The notes beneath the pieces were generated by a model. That model ran no database searches, had not been told where the DNA came from, and was given only the letters and a program-made list of their open reading frames with translations. Below, piece by piece: positions 22,991-35,500 of a stretch of DNA of 64,000 nucleotides. The stretch is from assembly GCF_026151205.1 (NCBI RefSeq), contig NC_087083.1, positions 14,072,944-14,136,943 of the forward strand, written 5' to 3'. How positions within the stretch are numbered: the stretch's first letter is position 1; every line of letters begins with the position of its first letter. The stretch is from Bolinopsis microptera. Its lineage: Eukaryota > Ctenophora > Tentaculata > Lobata > Bolinopsidae. A program made the translations under genes and the position numbers.

Positions 22991-25805
22991 GGGTCAGTCT
23001 ACCATCTAATCTCAACCGGCCTACCTGGATTACCATCTACCTCTTCTTTTCCTCAATAATTAGACCGAGTTGTGCAAGAAATGTGATTTATCATTTTAAT
23101 GACGGATTTGTCTGTACTAGTAACCAGTAAAATAGAAAATCAGAGAATAATGAGTGATTAGGTATGGCCACCATATTGCTGTGTTGAAGCCACCATATGG
23201 CTTCTGAAAGGCCACCATACATTTGACCTCAAAGTTCTTTGTAAGTAGTGATTATCGATTTATTTCGCAACGAAACAGAGCCTTTAAATTATAACGTTCT
23301 ACTTTCGATACGGTAGTGCTCGAACTTTTTGCTTTAATTAAAGATTTAAATAGTACAACGATGCGCCAAAAACTGATTTAAACTGTTCGAGTAGGATAAT
23401 CTATTTCTTAGGCTGATAATTGTCGAGACCATTAAATATTTATATAGTTTATCCGCAGTGCGCAGCTGGTAAATTTTATTTTGAAATTGACTACTTTATG
23501 AAGGAAAATAAGGCTTTTTGGTAAAATCGAAAATATTAACAATCCGGTTGCGATCATTCATCTATTACTTTATTATAGACAAAATCTGCCATTGTTAAGC
23601 AGGTCATAGTCCGGCATTACTGTGCAGACGTTTGTGTTTGTGGATTACTTGTGGAATATAGTATCTAAAATAATAGCTTGACGATTAGAAAATGACTCAT
23701 CCTGCATCTGCAGCAATGTCTTGGATCGGCACAGTCAGAATTGAGCACAAGGTTTTTTTGTTGTTGTTTAGTACTGCAATATTATTAATAATATATTTTT
23801 TATTTTGACCCGTGATGTTCAAACCAATTTTCGAAATTATTTATTGGGTTTACTTGAAGTACTGAAACACTCTTAGGACTTAGGAAAGGACCGTTTTGCG
23901 TTTTGCTCTTGTGTTTTGTTCTATACTATTACTGTGATCATATTATTATTAACAAGGGCTACTCACGTCTCACAACGTGAGCCTCCCACATTCTGGGATG
24001 ATAATTATGTCCAATCATAATTTTTTCCTAAAAATATTTATGCCTACACAATATTATATAATATACTCTCATATCATTGCCTCACTTGTATCGTTTTGCC
24101 TGTATAAGTATTGTATATTCCATGGCTGAAAAAACTGATAACGATTTACGGCCACAAGGAGGGCCACTGGGCCAGAAAAAGTATGGAAAAAATGTTAAGT
24201 CAGCGATTTTCAATGACGTCTTATGAAATTGATGCCTGAAGTACAACCCGTAAAAAATATCCATTCACATTTAAGAATATAATCATGATCAAATAGGCTC
24301 TTTAATAACTTGAGTTCAGGTCTTTTGCACGATTGAAGGTACAGACTCAGAGAGGTTTTATTTATTACATATTATGCGATTATCGTAGTACAGCAGGCTA
24401 TCGGTTCGATCTTAAATGTGCCTTTGGTGCAGTTTCTGTGAAAATCGAAATGAGGTCAAAAGTGGTAAAGTGGCCTTAAGACACGTGGAAAAGTTTGGAA
24501 AGCCGTAAAGGGCACCTAATGGAACTCAAAAACGTCAAAAATCCTTAGAAAGCTTCTTGTGTCGGCAGATCGATTTTTTCAGACAGATTTGTCTGTACTA
24601 TACTTCGGCTACCACTAAAGTTCCTCCAACTTCTGCTATTTCTAGCAACCTTAGCTTAGGCTAGTGGGCTACTTCTTGTCCTGTCTAGCAACCATCAGCA
24701 ACATTTTATTCTGGCGTTTAGAGGTTGCTAGAAACAGCAAGTTTACTTTTCCTTAATGAGCTAGAAATCGTTGGATGCAGCCGGGAGGTAGCAGTAGCAC
24801 TCATTGTTGGCATGGAGTTAGCAGAAGGTAGCCAGAAGTAGATTCTGCTACATGAGGTTGGATTCGAGTTGATTAGCCATAATAGCCAAGCAGTACTGGA
24901 TAGAGCCCCGAGAGGGAGCTGAAGGCAGCCTAAGATAGCTGGAAGGAGCTTCTGACACTGAGTATTTTCGCAGTTATACCAAAATTGAAGTTAGGTGGTA
25001 TGTGCTGCTCCATGAATGTTATCCGAATGTGTTCATGTTGAACGTTTTACTGTGCTGCAAAAGTCTCTAAATATTTTTTAGCCCGAGATACCATAATTAA
25101 GTACGTCATGTTTGATGTTATTATTTGTTACATTTTGTTTTCTGACAACTTAAAAGCTCAAAAATCTATCATGCGATATTGCGGAATCCTTATTAGAGGC
25201 CATTCTATTTCTACTGTGTGGATTTGACTATTAAGTTTTTATAAAGGAGGTGATTGGCAGAACCACTTGTATTTGATTGCTATTGTTAGAGTAGTATTCT
25301 ACCAGCTACCTTCACAAACTTTATAATGTCATTTTATTTAAATATCACTATGATTTTAGCTAATCTACAAGCACTTACCTGGGGACCCCAGGCTAAGATT
25401 CGGCGGAATGGCAGGCTGAGCGCGGCCCAGTGAACAAGCACCTGCTCAAATTGCCTTTTGAATTCGATCATATTAAATCGATTCAATGATTTCTCTCCCA
25501 ACAGCAGAATAGGCATTAGTGCCATAATATATTTGATTTTGTTGCCATCACAAATATACATATACTAATACAGTAACAAGTAGTTTATTTCGTGAACTCT
25601 CACATAATTAAAGGTCTATGTAGCATATTATTTGCAGCTGACAAACCTGGTAATGAACACACCTAACTCAGATTTGTAATCTTTGACAATAAAAAGAGTA
25701 ATTTTTCTTTGCCAATTATACATAGTGTACATGGTAAGCCAGTTAAGTTTCTGTGCAATTCGAAATTGCATCAATTAATATTTTATTTTTGTTATTTTTT
25801 ATTTA
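22991..25805. other. No gene seen
   Basis: AT-rich sequence between the two inverted-repeat arms with no convincing coding frame on either strand. A donor-like CAG|GTAAGTG on the minus strand at about 25374-25380 follows 75 open codons with no recognisable product. Confidence 0.4.
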
Positions 25806-26076
25806 GGGGTCGTTCACATATTATTACGTAATCAGCGGAGGGGGGAGGGGGTTTAGTTCCCAAGTTTAGTCCTTTTGGCGGCCAAATTCTGAAAAATGCC
25901 CGGCAAATTTCAGAATTTGGTCGCCAAATTTAAAGGCCTAACTCAAAATGTCACTTAAGGTCATCAGGCAATTCTACGTTGATTCTGAAAATTTCATGAA
26001 CAAATATTGATTACGGAGGGGGGGGGGGGGGGGAGGAGGGGTAAAAATATTGATTACGTAATATGTGAACGACCCC
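25806..26076. mobile_element. TA-flanked MITE
   Basis: A 271-bp element starts GGGGTCGTTCACATATT and ends with near-perfect reverse complement AATATGTGAACGACCCC, flanked by TA on both sides. Arms of about 28 bp include TTACGTAATCA. Two G-runs lie just inside the arms (25837-25851 and 26018-26040). There is no coding content. Confidence 0.82.
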
Positions 26077-26224
26077 TAACTTAGTTAGTTTGAACTCAAA
26101 GAAAGCTGAGATAGAAAAGTTATATACTTGCGCATGGGAGTAATTTAGAAGTTTTGCACCCTTGGGTTGAAACTACTAGTAGAATTTGCGTGCTTTATCA
26201 ATTCTGATGCAGAATGACCCTACA

Positions 26225-26545
26225 AAGGATCCTGTGCATTTATATAAACGCTGTAGACACTGAAATTCATATTTTAATTCACTTAATTTCTAGAGTAGAT
26301 GTTTAATCGCACCCAAGTGGAAATCAGTTTTTCTGAATTTTTTCCAAAAATAAGCATTTTGGGCTTTCATGACTATCACAGTGCCAATATAAACATGTGC
26401 ATTGCGATCATTTTAAACTCAAGTTTGAGTTACCACTTACCAATGACCTATTTAACCATATCCAGTAGCAAAAAACTCTATACAGCGAAGTGCATACTCA
26501 ACTCCTCTATGCTAATGGTAACTGGAGTACTGGTTTCAAACTCTG
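26225..26545. repeat. Right arm of the inverted repeat pair, abutting the GPCR start
   Basis: Reverse complement of most of 22563-22990. It ends about 43 bp before the GPCR start codon, so the promoter or 5' UTR of that gene is probably made of repeat sequence. The 87-codon frame here (26299-26562) is not supported as a gene. Confidence 0.85.
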
Positions 26546-26587
26546 AATCCTTCAACAATTAACAAAACTAATAGACACTAAACAGCT

Positions 26588-29500
26588 ATGTCAAACGAAC
26601 GAGAACATGCACAAGTAGTGGGAATAGTTATAGTGATAGTGTCCCTTATCTCCTTCGTTCAGACATCAGTTATTCTATCCGTTATCTGCTCCAACAAAGA
26701 CATGTTCAGGAGTTCGTATCATGTTCTTATTGGTAAGATAAAACATTAAACATTACTTTATTTAATAAAAACTGGAGTAGAAAAATAAATATGTGAATCA
26801 TGTTTAACATCCCTCAGGGAACCTAATGATAGCAGACTTGATAGTCATCATGTTTAACATCCCTCAGGGAACCTAATGATAGCAGACTTGATAGTCATCA
26901 TGTTTAACATCCCTCAGGGAACCTAATGATAGCAGACTTGATAGTCATCATGTTTAACATCCCTCAGGGAACCTAATGATAGCAGACTTGATAGTCATCG
27001 TGTTTAACATCCCTCAGGGAACCTAATGATAGCAGACTTGATAGTCATCATGTTTAACATCCCTCAGGGAACCTAGTGATAGCAGACTTGATAGTCATCA
27101 TGTTTAACATCCCTCAGGGAACCTAATGATAGCAGACTTGATAGTCATCATGTTTAACATCCCTCAGGGAACTTAATGATAGCAGACTTGATAGTCATCA
27201 TGATTAACATCCCTCAGGGAACCTAATGATAGCTGACTTGATAGTCATCATGTTTAACATCCCTCAGGGAACCTTATGATAGCAGACTTGATAGTCATCA
27301 TGTTTAACATCCCTCAGGGAACCTAATGATAGCAGACTTGATAATCATCATGTTTAACATCCCTCAGGGAACCTAATGATAGCAGACTTGATAGTCATCA
27401 TGTTTAACATCCCTCAGGGAACCTAGTGATAGCAGACTTGATAGTCATCATGTTTAACATCCCTCAGGGAACCTAATGATAGCAGACTTGATAGTCATCA
27501 TGTTTAACATCCCTCAGGGAACCTAATGATAGCAGACTTGATAGTCATCATGTTTAACATCCCTCAGGGAACCTAATGATAGCAGACTTGATAGTCATCA
27601 TGTTTAACATCCCTCAGGGAACCTAATGATAGCAGACTTGATAGTCATCATGTTTAACATCCCTCAGGGAACCTAATGATAGCAGACTTGATAGTCATCA
27701 TGTTTAACATCCCTCAGGGAACCTAATGATAGCAGACTTGATAGTCATCATGTTTAACATCCCTCAGGGAACCTAATGATAGCAGACTTGATAATCATCA
27801 TGTTTAACATCCCTCAGGGAACCTAATGATAGCAGACTTGATAGTCATCATGTTTAACATCCCTCAGGGAACCTAATGATAGCAGACTTTATAGTAATCA
27901 TGTTTAACATCCCTCAGGGAACCTAATGATAGCAGACTTGATACTCATCATGTTTAACATCCCTCAGGGAACCTAATAATAGCAGACTTGATAGTCATCA
28001 TGTTTAACATCCCTCAGGGAACCTAATGATAGCAGACTTGATAGTCATCATGTTTAACATCCCTCAGGGAACCTAATGATAGCAGACTTGATAGTCATCA
28101 TGTTTAACATCCCTCAGGGAACCTAATGATAGCAGACTTGATAGTCATCATGTTTAACATCCCTCAGGGAACCTAATGATAGCAGACCTGATAGTCATCA
28201 TGTTTAACATCCCTCAGGGAACCTAGTGATAGCAGACTTGATAGTCATCATGTTTAACATCCCTCAGGAAACCTAATGATAGCAGACTTGATAGTCATCA
28301 TGTTTAACATCCCTCAGGGAACCTAATGATAGCAGACTTGATAGTCATCATGTTTAACATCCCTCAGGGAACCTAATGATAGCAGACTTGATAGTCATCA
28401 TGTTTAACATCCCTCAGGGAACCTAATGATAGCAGACTTGATAGTCATCATGTTTAACATCCCTCAGGGAACCTAATGATAGCAGACTTGATAGTCATCA
28501 TGTTTAACATCCCTCAGGGAACCTAATGATAGCAGACCTTGATAGTCATCATGTTTAACATCCCTCAGGGAACCTAATGATAGCAGACTTGATAGTCATC
28601 ATGTTTAACATCCCTCAGGGAACCTAATGATAGCAGACTTGATAGTCATCATGTTTAACATCCCTCAGGGAACCTAATGATAGCAGACTTGATAGTCATC
28701 ATGTTTAACATCCCTCAGGGAACCTAATGATAGCAGACTTGATAGTCATCATGTTTAACATCCCTCAGGGAACCTAATGATAGCAGACTTGATAGTCATC
28801 ATGTTTAACATCCCTCAGGGAACCTAATGATAGCAGACTTGATAGTCATCATGTTTAACATCCCTCAGGGAACCTAATGATAGCAGACTTGATAGTCATC
28901 ATGTTTAACATCCCTCAGGGAACCTAATGATAGCAGACTTGATAGTCATCATGTTTAACATCCCTCAGGGAACCTAATGATAGCAGACTTGATAGTCATC
29001 ATGTTTAACATCCCTCAGGGAACCTAATGATAGCAGACTTGATAGTCATCATGTTTAACATCCCTCAGGGAACCTAATGATAGCAGACTTGATAGTCATC
29101 ATGTTTAACATCCCTCAGGGAACCTAATGATAGCAGACCTGATAGTCATCATGTTTAACATCCCTCAGGGAACCTAATGATAGCAGACTTGATAGTCATC
29201 ATGTTTAACATCCCTCAGGGAACCTAATGATAGCAGACTTGATAGTCATCATGTTTAACATCCCTCAGGGAACCTAATGATAGCAGACTTGATAGTCATC
29301 ATGTTTAACATCCCTCAGGGAACCTAATGATAGCAGACTTGATAGTCATCATGTTTAACATCCCTCAGGGAACCTAATGATAGCAGACTTGATAGTCATC
29401 ATGTTTAACATCCCTCAGGGAACCTAATGATAGCAGACTTGATAGTCATCATGTTTAACATCCCTCAGGGAACCTAATGATAGCAGACTTGATAGTCATC

Positions 29501-32500
29501 ATGTTTAACATCCCTCAGGGAACCTAATGATAGCAGACTTGATAGTCATCATGTTTAACATCCCTCAGGGAACCTAATGATAGCAGACTTGATAGTCATC
29601 ATGTTTAACATCCCTCAGGGAACCTAATGATAGCAGACTTGATAGTCATCATGTTTAACATCCCTCAGGGAACTAATGATAGCAGACTTGATAGTCATCA
29701 TGTTTAACATCCCTCAGGGAACCTAATGATAGCAGACTTGATAGTCATCATGTTTAACATCCCTCAGGGAACCTAATGATAGCAGACTTGATAGTCATCA
29801 TGTTTAACATCCCTCAGGGAACCTAATGATAGCAGACTTGATAGTCATCATGTTTAACATCCCTCAGGGAACCTAATGATAGCAGACTTGATAGTCATCA
29901 TGTTTAACATCCCTCAGGGAACTTAATGATAGCAGACTTGATAGTCATCATGTTTAACATCCCTCAGGGAATCCTAATGATAGCAGACTTGATAGTCATC
30001 ATGTTTAACATCCCTCAGGGAACCTAATGATAGCAGACTTGATAGTCATCATGTTTAACATCCCTCAGGGAACCTAATGATAGCAGACTTGATAGTCATC
30101 ATGTTTAACATCCCTCAGGGAACCTAATGATAGCAGACTTGATAGTCATCATGTTTAACATCCCTCAGGGAACCTAGTGATAGCAGACTTGATAGTCATC
30201 ATGTTTAACATCCCTCAGGGAACCTAATGATAGCAGACTTGATAGTCATCATGTTTAACATCCCTCAGGGAACCTAATGATAGCAGACTTGATAGTCATC
30301 ATGTTTAACATCCCTCAGGGAACCTAATGATAGCAGACTTGATAGTCATCATGTTTAACATCCCTCAGGGAACCTAATGATAGCAGACTTGATAGTCATC
30401 ATGTTTAACATCCCTCAGGGAACCTAATGATAGCAGACTTGGTAGTCATCATGTTTAACATCCTCAGGGAACCTAATGATAGCAGACTTGATAGTCATCA
30501 TGTTTAACATCCCTCAGGGAACCTAATGATAGCAGACTTGATAGTCATCATGTTTAACATCCCTCAGGGAACCTAATGATAGCAGACTTGATAGTCATCA
30601 TGTTTAACATCCCTCAGGGAACCTAATGATAGCAGACTTGATAGTCATCATGTTTAACATCTCTCAGGGAACCTAATGATAGCAGACTTGATAGTCATCA
30701 TGTTTAACATCCCTCAGGGAACCTTATGATAGCAGACTTGATAGTCATCATGTTTAACATCCCTCAGGGAACCTTATGATAGCAGACTTGATAGTCATCA
30801 TGTTTAACATCCCTCAGGGAACCTAATGATAGCAGACTTGATAGTCATCATGTTTAACATCCCTCAGGGAACCTAATGATAGCAGACTTGATAGTCATCA
30901 TGTTTAACATCCCTCAGGGAACCTAATGATAGCAGACCTGATAGTCATCATGTTTAACATCCCTCAGGGAACCTAATGATAGCACACTTGATAGTCATTA
31001 TGTTTAACATCCCTCAGGGAACCTAATGATAGCAGACTTGATAGTCATCATGTTTAACATCCCTCAGGGAACCTAATGATAGCAGACTTGATAGTCATCA
31101 TGTTTAACATCCCTCAGGGAACCTAATGATAGCAGACTTGATAGTCATCATGTTTAACATCCCTCAGGGAACCTAATGATAGCAGACTTGATAGTCATCA
31201 TGTTTAACATCCCTCAGGGAACCTAATGATAGCAGACTTGATAGTCATCACGTTTAACATCCCTCAGGGAACCTAATGATAGCAGACTTGATAGTCATCA
31301 TGTTTAACATCCCTCAGGGAACCTAATGATAGCAGACTTGATAGTCATCATGTTTAACATCCCTCAGGGAACCTAATGATAGCAGACTTGATAGTCATCA
31401 TGTTTAACATCCCTCAGGGAACTTAATGATAGCAGACTTGATAGTCATCATGTTTAACATCCCTCAGGGAACCTAATGATAGCAGACTTGATAGTCATCA
31501 TGTTGAACGGCCAGGTAGCGTAGTTGGTTAATCATCGGATTTGTAATCGTGAGATTGCGAGTTCGAAACCCACTGCCTGCCTAGTCGTGGGGTGAGTGTC
31601 GTCGACATTCAGCTAAAGATCCTGAGTGGTCTATGCAGTCCCCGGTCTACTCAGCCGAATATTCGAGAAATCGTGTGTGAGGGTTAAATGAGGAGCTGTC
31701 CATTGCAGCGAAGTCTCGGGCGAAGAAAGTATGGTACACACTACCTTAACCGTCACTGGCCTAATTAAATCCTTCGGCTTCCTGTAATTGGCTAGTTACA
31801 CTTGTGTAACATTGTGGCTGTTGGAATACTCCGAAGTAAAATAAGTGTGAGATTAAAAAAATAGCAGACTTGATAGTCATCATGTTTAACATCCCTCAGG
31901 GAACCTAATGATAGCAGACTTGATAGTCATCATGTTTAACATTCCTCAGGGAACCTAATGATAGCAGACTTGATAGTCATCATGTTTAACATCCCCCAGG
32001 GAACCTAATGATAGCAGACTTGATAGTCATCATGTTTAACATCCCTCAGGGAACCTAATGATAGCAGACTTGATAGTCATCATGTTTAACATCCCTCAGG
32101 GAACCTAATGATAGCAGACTTGATAGTCATCATGTTTAACATCCCTCAGGGAACCTAATGATAGCAGACTTGATAGTCATCATGTTTAACATCCCTCAGG
32201 GAACCTAATGATAGCAGACTTGATAGTCATCATGTTTAATATCCCTCAGGGAACCTAATGATAGCAGACTTGATAGTCATCATGTTTAACATCCCTCAGG
32301 GAACCTAATGATAGCAGACTTGATAGTCATCATGTTTAACATCCCTCAGGGAACCTAATGATAGCAGACTTGATAGTCATCATGTTTAACATCCCTCAGG
32401 GAACCTAATGATAGCAGACTTGATAGTCATCATGTTTAACATCCCTCAGGGAACCTAATGATAGCAGACTTGATAGTCATCATGTTTAACATCCCTCAGG

Positions 32501-35500
32501 GAACCTAATGATAGCAGACTTGATAGTCATCATGTTTAACATCCCTCAGGGAACCTAATGATAGCAGACTTGATAGTCATCATGTTTAACATCCCTCAGG
32601 GAACCTAATGATAGCAGACTTGATAGTCATCACGTTTAACATCCCTCAGGGAACCTAATGATAGCAGACTTGATAGTCATCATGTTTAACATCCCTCAGG
32701 GAACCTAATGATAGCAGACTTGATAGTCATCATGTTTAACATCCCTCAGGGAACCTAATGATAGCAGACTTGATAGTCATCATGTTTAACATCCCTCAGG
32801 GAACCTAATGATAGCAGACTTGATAGTCATCATGTTTAACATCCCTCAGGGAACCTAATGATAGCAGACTTGATAGTCATCATGTTTAACATCCCTCAGG
32901 GAACCTAATGATAGCAGACTTGATAGTCATCATGTTTAACATCCCTCAGGGAACCTAATGATAGCAGACTTGATAGTCATCATGTTTAACATCCCTCAGG
33001 GAACCTAATGATAGCAGACTTGATAGTCATCATGTTTAACATCCCTCAGGGAACCTAATGATAGCAGACTTGATAGTCATCATGTTTAACATCCCTCAGG
33101 GAACCTAATGATAGCAGACTTGATAGTCATCATGTTTAACATCCCTCAGGGAACCTAATGATAGCAGACTTGATAGTCATCATGTTTAACATCCCTCAGG
33201 GAACCTAATGATAACAGACTTGATAGTCATCATGTTTAACATCCCTCAAGGAACCTAATGATAGCAGACTTGATAGTCATCATGTTTAACATCCCTCAGG
33301 GAACCTAATGATAGCAGACTTGATAGTCATCATGTTTAACATCCCTCAGGGAACCTAATGATAGCAGACTTGATAGTCATCATGTTTAACATCCCTCAGG
33401 GAACCTAATGATAGCAGACTTGATAGTCATCATGTTTAACATCCCTCAGGGAACCTAATGATAGCAGACTTGATAGTCATCATGTTTAACATCCCTCAGG
33501 GAACCTAATGATAGCAGACTTGATAGTCATCATGTTTAACATCCCTCAGGGAACCTAATGATAGCAGACTTGATAGTCATCATGTTCAACATCCCTCAGG
33601 GAACCTAATGATAGCAGACTTGATAGTCATCATGTTTAACATCCCTCAGGGAACCTAATGATAGCAGACTTGATAGTCATCATGTTTCAACATCCCTCAG
33701 GGAACCTAATGATAGCAGACTTGATAGTCATCATGTTTAACATCCCTCAGGGAACCTAATGATAGCAGACTTGATAGTCATCATGTTTAACATCCCTCAG
33801 GGAACCTAATGATAGCAGACTTGATAGTCATCATGTTTAACATCCCTCAGGGAACCTAATGATAGCAGACTTGATAGTCATCATGTTTAACATCCCTCAG
33901 GGAACCTAATGATAGCAGACTTGATAGTCATCATGTTTAACATCCCTCAGGGAACCTAATGATAGCAGACTTGATAGTCATCATGTTTAACATCCCTCAG
34001 GGAACCTAATGATAGCAGACTTGATAGTCATCATGTTTAACATCCCTCAGGGAACCTAATGATAGCAGACTTGATAGTCATCATGTTTAACATCCCTCAG
34101 GGAACCTAATGATAGCAGACTTGATAGTCATCATGTTTAACATCCCTCAGGGAACCTAATGATAGCAGACTTGATAGTCATCATGTTTAACATCCCTCAG
34201 GGAACCTAATGATAGCAGACTTGATAGTCATCATGTTTAACATCCCTCAGGGAACCTAATGATAGCAGACTTGATAGTCATCATGTTTAACATCCCTCAG
34301 GGAACCTAATGATAGCAGACTTGATAGTCATCATGTTTAACATCCCTCAGGGAACCTAATGATAGCAGACTTGATAGTCATCATGTTTAACATCCCTCAG
34401 GGAACCTAATGATAGCAGACTTGATAGTCATCATGTTTAACATCCTCAGGGAACCTAATGATAGCAGACTTGATAGTCATCATGTTTAACATCCCTCAGG
34501 GAACCTAATGATAGCAGACTTGATAGTCATCATGTTTAACATCCCTCAGGGAACCTAATGATAGCAGACTTGATAGTCATCATGTTTAACATCCCTCAGG
34601 GAACCTAATGATAGCAGACTTGATAGTCATCATGTTTAACATCCCTCAGGGAACCTAATGATAGCAGACTTGATAGTCATCATGTTTAACATCCCTCAGG
34701 GAACCTAATGATAGCAGACTTGATAGTCATCATGTTTAACATCCCTCAGGGAACCTAATGATAGCAGACTTGATAGTCATCATGTTTAACATCCCTCAGG
34801 GAACCTAATGATAGCAGACTTGATAGTCATCATGTTTAACATCCCTCAGGGAACCTAATGATAGCAGACTTGATAGTCATCATGTTTAACATCCCTCAGG
34901 GAACCTAATGATAGCAGACTTGATAGTCATCATGTTTAACATCCCTCAGGGAACCTAATGATAGCAGACTTGATAGTCATCATGTTTAACATCCCTCAGG
35001 GAACCTAATGATAGCAGACTTGATAGTCATCATGTTTAACATCCCTCAGGGAACCTAATGATAGCAGACTTGATAGTCATCATGTTTAACATCCCTCAGG
35101 GAACCTAATGATAGCAGACTTGATAGTCATCATGTTTAACATCCCTCAGGGAACCTAATGATAGCAGACTTGATAGTCATCACGTTTAACATCCCTCAGG
35201 GAACCTAATGATAGCAGACTTGATAGTCATCATGTTTAACATCCCTCAGGGAACCTAATGATAGCAGACTTGATAGTCATCACGTTTAACATCCCTCAGG
35301 GAACCTAATGATAGCAGACTTGATAGTCATCATGTTTAACATCCCTCAGGGAACCTAATGATAGCAGACTTGATAGTCATCATGTTTAACATCCCTCAGG
35401 GAACCTAATGATAGCAGACTTGATATTTATCATGTTTAACATCCCTCAGGGAACCTAATGATAGCTGGTTACTATGGTTACTATGGTTACTATGGTTACT

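Noticed and set aside
25370-25450. U1 snRNA gene (ACTTACCTGGGG resembles the U1 5' end)
   Set aside because: Similarity stops after about 12 bases; the rest does not match U1. More likely a minus-strand donor-like sequence or chance.
31505-31580. Functional tRNA gene
   Set aside because: A- and B-box-like motifs are present, but no complete acceptor stem was visible and a SINE body with A-tail follows.
26798-35465. CRISPR-like array
   Set aside because: Units are head-to-tail without spacers and the host is a eukaryote; they are copies of a splice junction.
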